Positions 6,184-9,391 of a stretch of 9,391 bases of DNA are shown in pieces; position 1 is the stretch's first letter; every line of letters starts with the position of its first letter. The translations under genes and the position numbers were made by a program. Origin of the DNA: CAYGBW01 sp964348185 (GTDB lineage Bacteria; Desulfobacterota; BSN033; WVXP01); the NCBI GenBank assembly GCA_964348185.1, contig CAYGBW010000022.1:1-9391 (forward strand), in the 5' to 3' direction. The notes under the pieces were generated by a model that was not told the DNA's origin, ran no database searches, and worked only from the letters and a program-made list of their open reading frames with translations.

Positions 6184-7239
6184 TTAACGGGAATGCCGCC
6201 GTCCCCAGCCACCCCTCTCTTCCAGGTACAGCAAAATGGGGCTGGCGACAAAAATCGAAGAATAGGTTCCCACGATAACCCCAATCAGAAGGGCAAAGGC
6301 AAAATCATGGATGACTCCTCCCCCAAGGAGGAAAAGAACCATCACCACGACAAGGGTCGTCAAGGAGGTGAGTAGGGTCCGACTCAGGGTCTCATTGATG
6401 CTTGCGTTGACCACCTCTTTCAACGCCTGTCTTCTCAGCTTCTTCACGTTCTCTCGAATTCGATCGAACACAACGATCGTATCATTGAGAGAATACCCAA
6501 TGATGGTCAACAGGGCTGCGACAATCGGCAGAGTGAACTCCTTATTCGCCAGTGAAAAGACTCCGACGGTGATGATCACATCGTGGATCAAGGCGGCGAC
6601 CGCCCCCAGGGCAAATCGAAACCTGAGCACGATGCAGAGGACAAGGGTGATAAGAACCGCCAGGAGTATCAGATAGGAGAGTCCGACAACGTCCTTGAGG
6701 AGGTAAGATGGAATCCCGATCGCTGCCACCATGAGGGCACTGGGCATCCACTTCATTTCGAATCGCCCCGATATGTACACGGCGATAAACAGGATGGCAA
6801 AAAAGAGGGCGAACAGGGCTTTGTCTGTCAGCTCCCGCCCGGCCTTGGGCCCCACCACCTCGACCCGGCGGATTTCCACGGTGCCGCGCCCCAACCGCTC
6901 CTCCAGACGGTCCTTAATCTCATGTGACAGCCTTTCCAGCCCTGTCTCAGCGATCTCAACCCGGATAATGTATTCGTTCTCCCCGGGGTCTCCAAACCGC
7001 TGCACCTCAGCCCCGCTCAGCTCGGCGGCTTCGAGACCGTTTCGAAGCTCTGAAACGCCCACCTGGGGAGGAACTTTCACCTGGATCAGGGTCCCCCCCT
7101 TGAAATCAACCCCCAGATTGGGGCCGCCATGAAAGATAAGGGAGAGGATACTGATGAGGATCAGAAGCCCTGAAAGCATTATGGCATACCGACTGAATCC
7201 AACGAAATTAATACGAATACCGGGTTTGATAAATTCCAT
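6184..7239 (-). CDS. secF: Protein translocase subunit SecF, with an apparent two-segment membrane insertion
   Basis: A 351-residue inner-membrane protein that works with SecD to drive late steps of Sec export using the proton gradient. After the first membrane segment (about 18-37) comes the SecF signature GVDFKGGT (43-50), then a periplasmic domain to about 135. SLNDTIVVFDRIREN (250-264) carries Asp253, and TLSRT carries Arg287. These match the conserved proton-path residues of the SecDF family. Between ISGRFEMKW (156-164) and FALGAVAALIHDV (209-221), where most SecF proteins have a short junction, there are about 44 extra residues. They contain two hydrophobic stretches (about 166-180 and 187-206), suggesting eight rather than six membrane segments. 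The ATG at 7239 is preferred over 7257 because AGGGGGAG sits just before it. It follows secD by 49 bases and is probably co-transcribed with it. Confidence 0.96.
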   Translation of the reverse strand: MEFIKPGIRINFVGFSRYAIMLSGLLILISILSLIFHGGPNLGVDFKGGTLIQVKVPPQVGVSELRNGLEAAELSGAEVQRFGDPGENEYIIRVEIAETGLERLSHEIKDRLEERLGRGTVEIRRVEVVGPKAGRELTDKALFALFFAILFIAVYISGRFEMKWMPSALMVAAIGIPSYLLKDVVGLSYLILLAVLITLVLCIVLRFRFALGAVAALIHDVIITVGVFSLANKEFTLPIVAALLTIIGYSLNDTIVVFDRIRENVKKLRRQALKEVVNASINETLSRTLLTSLTTLVVVMVLFLLGGGVIHDFAFALLIGVIVGTYSSIFVASPILLYLEERGGWGRRHSR

Positions 7240-7242
7240 CGA

Positions 7243-7250
7243 CTCCCCCT
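7243..7250 (-). promoter_or_regulatory. Ribosome binding site fixing the secF start
   Basis: AGGGGGAG lies a few bases before the ATG at 7239 and inside the first codons that would follow the alternative ATG at 7257. No purine-rich site precedes 7257. The shorter form begins MEFIKPG, a more typical SecF N-terminus. Confidence 0.65.
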
Positions 7251-7288
7251 GAAACATGCCAGAGAATACCCCAGATCGGGAATCTCCG

Positions 7289-8872
7289 TCATATGCTGAT
7301 TCTTTTCATCCCGCCTTGGACAATCAGAAAATCAAAGATAAACCTCGAGACGACTAAAGCCGTGAACAGGCTCGCAATGATGCCCACCGTCAGAGTCACG
7401 GCGAACCCCTTGACAGGTCCTGTCCCAAATTGAAAAAGCACCAAAGCGGCGATCACCGTGGTGATATTGGCATCCAGGATGGTGAAACGGGCCTTGGAAA
7501 ATCCTCCGTCAACGGCTGACCGTGGGGTTTTCCCCGTTCTCAATTCCTCCCGAATGCGTTCAAATATCAACACATTGGCGTCAACAGCCATGCCAATCGT
7601 CAACACGATGCCCGCAATGCCAGGAAGGGTCAGCGTTGCCTGGAGGCCCGCAAGAACCGCCAGAATGAAAACCATGTTGAGCATGAGCACCAAATCAGCG
7701 ATCACCCCTGAGAGTTTGTAATAGAACACCATAAACAGGACAACGAGTATCCCGCCGATGATGACCGATTTCACCCCTCTCCGGATAGAGTCACCGCCCA
7801 AGGAGGGACCGACAATGCTCTGGTATCGGAATTCGACGGGAGCCGGCATGGCCCCTGATCTCAAAACGATCTGCAACTCCCTGACCTCCTCTACGGTGAA
7901 CTGCCCCGTGATCTGCCCCCGGTCGGTGATCCTCGACCGGATAACCGGAGCCGATTGCACCTTTTCCTCCAGAACGATGGCGAGCCGTTTCCCAATATTC
8001 TTCCCTGTCAGGACACCAAACCGCCGAGCCCCCTTGGGGTTCAGCTCGAAATCGACCGCCAGCTTTCCATATTCGTCATATCCAATCCGTGCATCCTTCA
8101 GATCGGCCCCGGTCACCTTGGCTTCCTTCTCCAGAAGGTAGGCCACGGTCCTTCCATTCTCTTTTCCCATGAGAATGACGTTTCCCTCGGGGACCTTGCC
8201 ACCATGACGGTCGAGGAGGCTCTGCGCGGTTGGAGCGGTTTCAATGACCATTTGAAAGCTCAGCTGCCCTGTTCTTTCGATGATCCTTCTTGCGGCTTCG
8301 GGATCTTCAATCCCCGGCAGTTCAATGATGATTCGGTTTCGTCCCATGGTTTGAATGGGAAGCTCCTTGACGCCCTCTGGGTTGATGCGTCTCTCAATGA
8401 TCTCCCTGGCCTGTCTAACCGCCAAATCAAGGATCTGTTCCTTGACGTCATCCTTGAGGCTCAGGGTCAGTATTTTTTCGTCTTCCAGGGGCACGTCCTT
8501 AACCGTCCACTCGGGGTACTGTCTCTGAATCAGTTCGAGCCCCTGATCCCTGAACTCAAGAGAAAGAAATCGGATGACGATATCATGAGCCTCCGTTTTT
8601 TCAACCGAAGGGGCCCATATCTTTTTTGCCGTCAGGGAGCGCTTGATATCGTCCTTGATGCGAATGACTTCGTTCTCAACGGCCTTGTCGGCCCTGACCT
8701 CCATGTCAAGATGCATCCCCCCCTGGAGATCGAGGCCCAGAGAGATCTTTTTGGAGAACATGTCTGGCCATGAATCTGGAAGCTTCTTGACCAGGGTTGG
8801 GACGAGATAAATCAGGGCGACGACCGTCACGATCAATACCAGCAAACCCTTCCATTTCAGGCTTCTCTCCAT
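7289..8872 (-). CDS. secD: Protein translocase subunit SecD
   Basis: A 527-residue inner-membrane partner of SecF that pulls exported proteins across the membrane. It has one N-terminal membrane segment (about 8-24), the SecD signature SLGLDLQGGMHL (44-55), and a large periplasmic region to about residue 360. That region includes RINPEGVKE and the LPGIEDPE motif near 187. Five membrane segments follow (about 366-385, 389-409, 413-437, 471-485, 490-515). GMAVDANVLIFERIREE (427-443) contains Asp431, matching the conserved proton-relay aspartate of the family. The size lies between short and E. coli-type (about 615) SecD. The start at 8872 is chosen over the in-frame ATG at 8881 because the GAGG ribosome site overlaps the region directly before 8881 and is 9 bases from 8872. 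yajC, often directly upstream, is absent here. Confidence 0.97.
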   Translation of the reverse strand: MERSLKWKGLLVLIVTVVALIYLVPTLVKKLPDSWPDMFSKKISLGLDLQGGMHLDMEVRADKAVENEVIRIKDDIKRSLTAKKIWAPSVEKTEAHDIVIRFLSLEFRDQGLELIQRQYPEWTVKDVPLEDEKILTLSLKDDVKEQILDLAVRQAREIIERRINPEGVKELPIQTMGRNRIIIELPGIEDPEAARRIIERTGQLSFQMVIETAPTAQSLLDRHGGKVPEGNVILMGKENGRTVAYLLEKEAKVTGADLKDARIGYDEYGKLAVDFELNPKGARRFGVLTGKNIGKRLAIVLEEKVQSAPVIRSRITDRGQITGQFTVEEVRELQIVLRSGAMPAPVEFRYQSIVGPSLGGDSIRRGVKSVIIGGILVVLFMVFYYKLSGVIADLVLMLNMVFILAVLAGLQATLTLPGIAGIVLTIGMAVDANVLIFERIREELRTGKTPRSAVDGGFSKARFTILDANITTVIAALVLFQFGTGPVKGFAVTLTVGIIASLFTALVVSRFIFDFLIVQGGMKRISI

Positions 8873-8881
8873 GATTGGCAT

Positions 8882-8886
8882 CCTCT
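8882..8886 (-). promoter_or_regulatory. Ribosome binding site fixing the secD start
   Basis: AGAGG ends nine bases before the ATG at 8872. It touches the alternative ATG at 8881 with no spacing, so it can serve only the downstream start. This shortens the predicted SecD by three residues. Confidence 0.7.
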
Positions 8887-9010
8887 TTATGTGTCAAGAA
8901 TACGGGAAACCGATAAAAAGAATCCAAGACTTCCGGCTCCCATTGATCCGGAATCTTGGCATCGGGTTGAGATCGGCAGACCGAATCGTCCTCCTCTGCA
9001 ACAAAAAGGC

Positions 9011-9039
9011 AAATTACCCCATATCCGTTGAAATTGCAA
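9011..9039 (-). promoter_or_regulatory. Candidate promoter for secDF
   Basis: On the minus strand TTGCAA (9039-9034) is followed after 17 bases by TAATTT (9016-9011). The -35 matches 4 of 6 consensus bases and the -10 only 3 of 6, so support is modest. It would give a leader of roughly 130 bases before secD. The three TTGACA hexamers further upstream have no acceptable -10 partner. Confidence 0.3.
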
Positions 9040-9142
9040 GACAGAAGAAAGACCTTACTCCGTGGGTGGAGTTTCCTGACTTCTCGCTTCGTGTTGACGG
9101 CCTTTTGCCGAAATTCCTTTGACGTGTCGAAGAAGTAATTTC

Positions 9143-9291
9143 AAATGTCAAAACCTTCACCCTGTTGAGTGGTGCCTCGCACTGGGGCGTAGGCCTTAAT
9201 ACTCCAAAGGTTAGCCCTATTGAGTGTCATCAAGAGGGTTACTCCACAGGGCAAGAATGTCAAATCAAACCCCAATGCCTAAATGTCAAAA
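9143..9291 (+). repeat. Three dispersed AATGTCAAA direct repeats
   Basis: AAATGTCAAAA occurs identically at 9143-9153 and 9281-9291, and the shorter AATGTCAAA at 9256-9264, all in the same orientation. Read on the minus strand each contains TTGACA, but no matching -10 follows, so they are described as repeats rather than promoters. They flank and interrupt the inverted element at 9160-9251. Confidence 0.55.
9160..9251. repeat. Four copies of a 10-11-bp element in mixed orientation
   Basis: On the plus strand ACTCCAAAGG (9201-9210) and ACTCCACAGGG (9241-9251) point one way, while CCCTGTTGAGT (9160-9170) and CCCTATTGAGT (9215-9225) are inverted near-copies. The order is inverted, direct, inverted, direct, so adjacent copies can pair. 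For example, 9215-9225 with 9241-9251 gives nine Watson-Crick pairs plus a wobble. The function is unknown. It could be a protein-binding cluster or a degraded palindromic repeat. Confidence 0.5.
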
Positions 9292-9372
9292 CTGCGAAAT
9301 TCTTTTAAGAATCATATGGTTAAATGGCTTAAGCAATCGCCGACTCAGCAGTTCAGGCAAGTATTTAACCCT

Positions 9373-9391
9373 ATTTGTCATTTGAGCTTTG
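9373..9391 (+). repeat. 7-base-period repeat cut by the window edge
   Basis: ATTTGTC, ATTTGAG and a partial CTTTG follow one another with a 7-base period and run off the right end. The array may continue beyond the window, and its length cannot be judged here. Confidence 0.4.

Larger units (their letters stand above)
8873..9391. other. Gene-free stretch upstream of secD
   Basis: About 519 bases hold no gene that I can support. There is no YajC-like frame, tRNA, or signal-recognition-particle RNA motif. From right to left it contains 7-base-period repeats at the window edge, AATGTCAAA-type direct repeats, an alternating 10-11-bp inverted element, a block (about 8960-9122) that may be a dispersed repeat, and the secD leader. 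A consensus AGGAGG at 8995-8990 has no ATG, GTG or TTG within 10 bases. The nearest ATG, at 8962, opens a 22-codon frame ending at 8894 and lies 27 bases away. The plus-strand frame 8871-9122 (83 codons) has no ribosome site and starts inside secD, so it is not annotated as a gene. Confidence 0.6.

Noticed and set aside
7955..8773. Long plus-strand frame (272 codons) opposite secD
   Set aside because: It lies wholly antisense to an intact, strongly recognised secD and shows no family motifs, so it is a codon-usage shadow.
8950..8971. TTGGCAT…TTGAG as a plus-strand sigma54 promoter
   Set aside because: The spacing between the GG and GC elements is wrong and the -12 GC is missing.
8871..9122. 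Plus-strand 83-codon open frame ending …LPKFL
   Set aside because: It starts inside the secD N-terminus on the opposite strand, has no ribosome binding site and resembles no family I know. It is kept only as a finding about the secD leader.
9143..9291. Three TTGACA hexamers as promoters toward secD
   Set aside because: None has an acceptable -10 hexamer 16-18 bases downstream. They are better described as copies of a short repeat.

Overview
The window reads as a housekeeping stretch of a Gram-negative bacterial chromosome. A Desulfobacterota (former Deltaproteobacteria) origin is my best guess. The reasons are a separate secD and secF with a medium-length SecD, a pcm gene followed by what looks like an NlpD-type envelope gene, and an unusual enlarged SecF. 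This placement is inference from gene content, not from any search. All recognised genes lie on the minus strand, so transcription runs from high to low coordinates.

In transcription order: about 519 bases (9391 to 8873) contain no recognised gene. They hold short repeats, a candidate promoter and the secD leader. Next come secD and secF, encoding the accessory proton-driven part of the Sec translocase. A strong sigma70-type promoter then drives rplM and rpsI (ribosomal proteins L13 and S9), which end in a clear intrinsic terminator. A 123-bp cluster of degenerate 9-bp palindromic repeats separates that terminator from argC (arginine biosynthesis). A candidate promoter follows in the argC-mutS gap, then mutS (mismatch repair), pcm (isoaspartyl protein repair) and the start of a membrane-anchored or lipoprotein gene that runs off the left edge. 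By position this last gene is probably the NlpD-like M23 protein.

Several open reading frames extend upstream of the likely true start. Starts were reset from ribosome binding sites, family alignment and promoter position: rplM at 6050, rpsI at 5361, secF at 7239 and secD at 8872.

No defence system, mobile element, CRISPR array, tRNA or rRNA was found. The coding content is conventional. The parts worth a second look are the SecF insertion, which appears to add two membrane segments, and the intergenic DNA. The latter has short-period repeats of 7 and 9 bases, an alternating 10-11-bp inverted element, an unusually long rplM-rpsI spacer, and a secD leader that may be a dispersed repeat.
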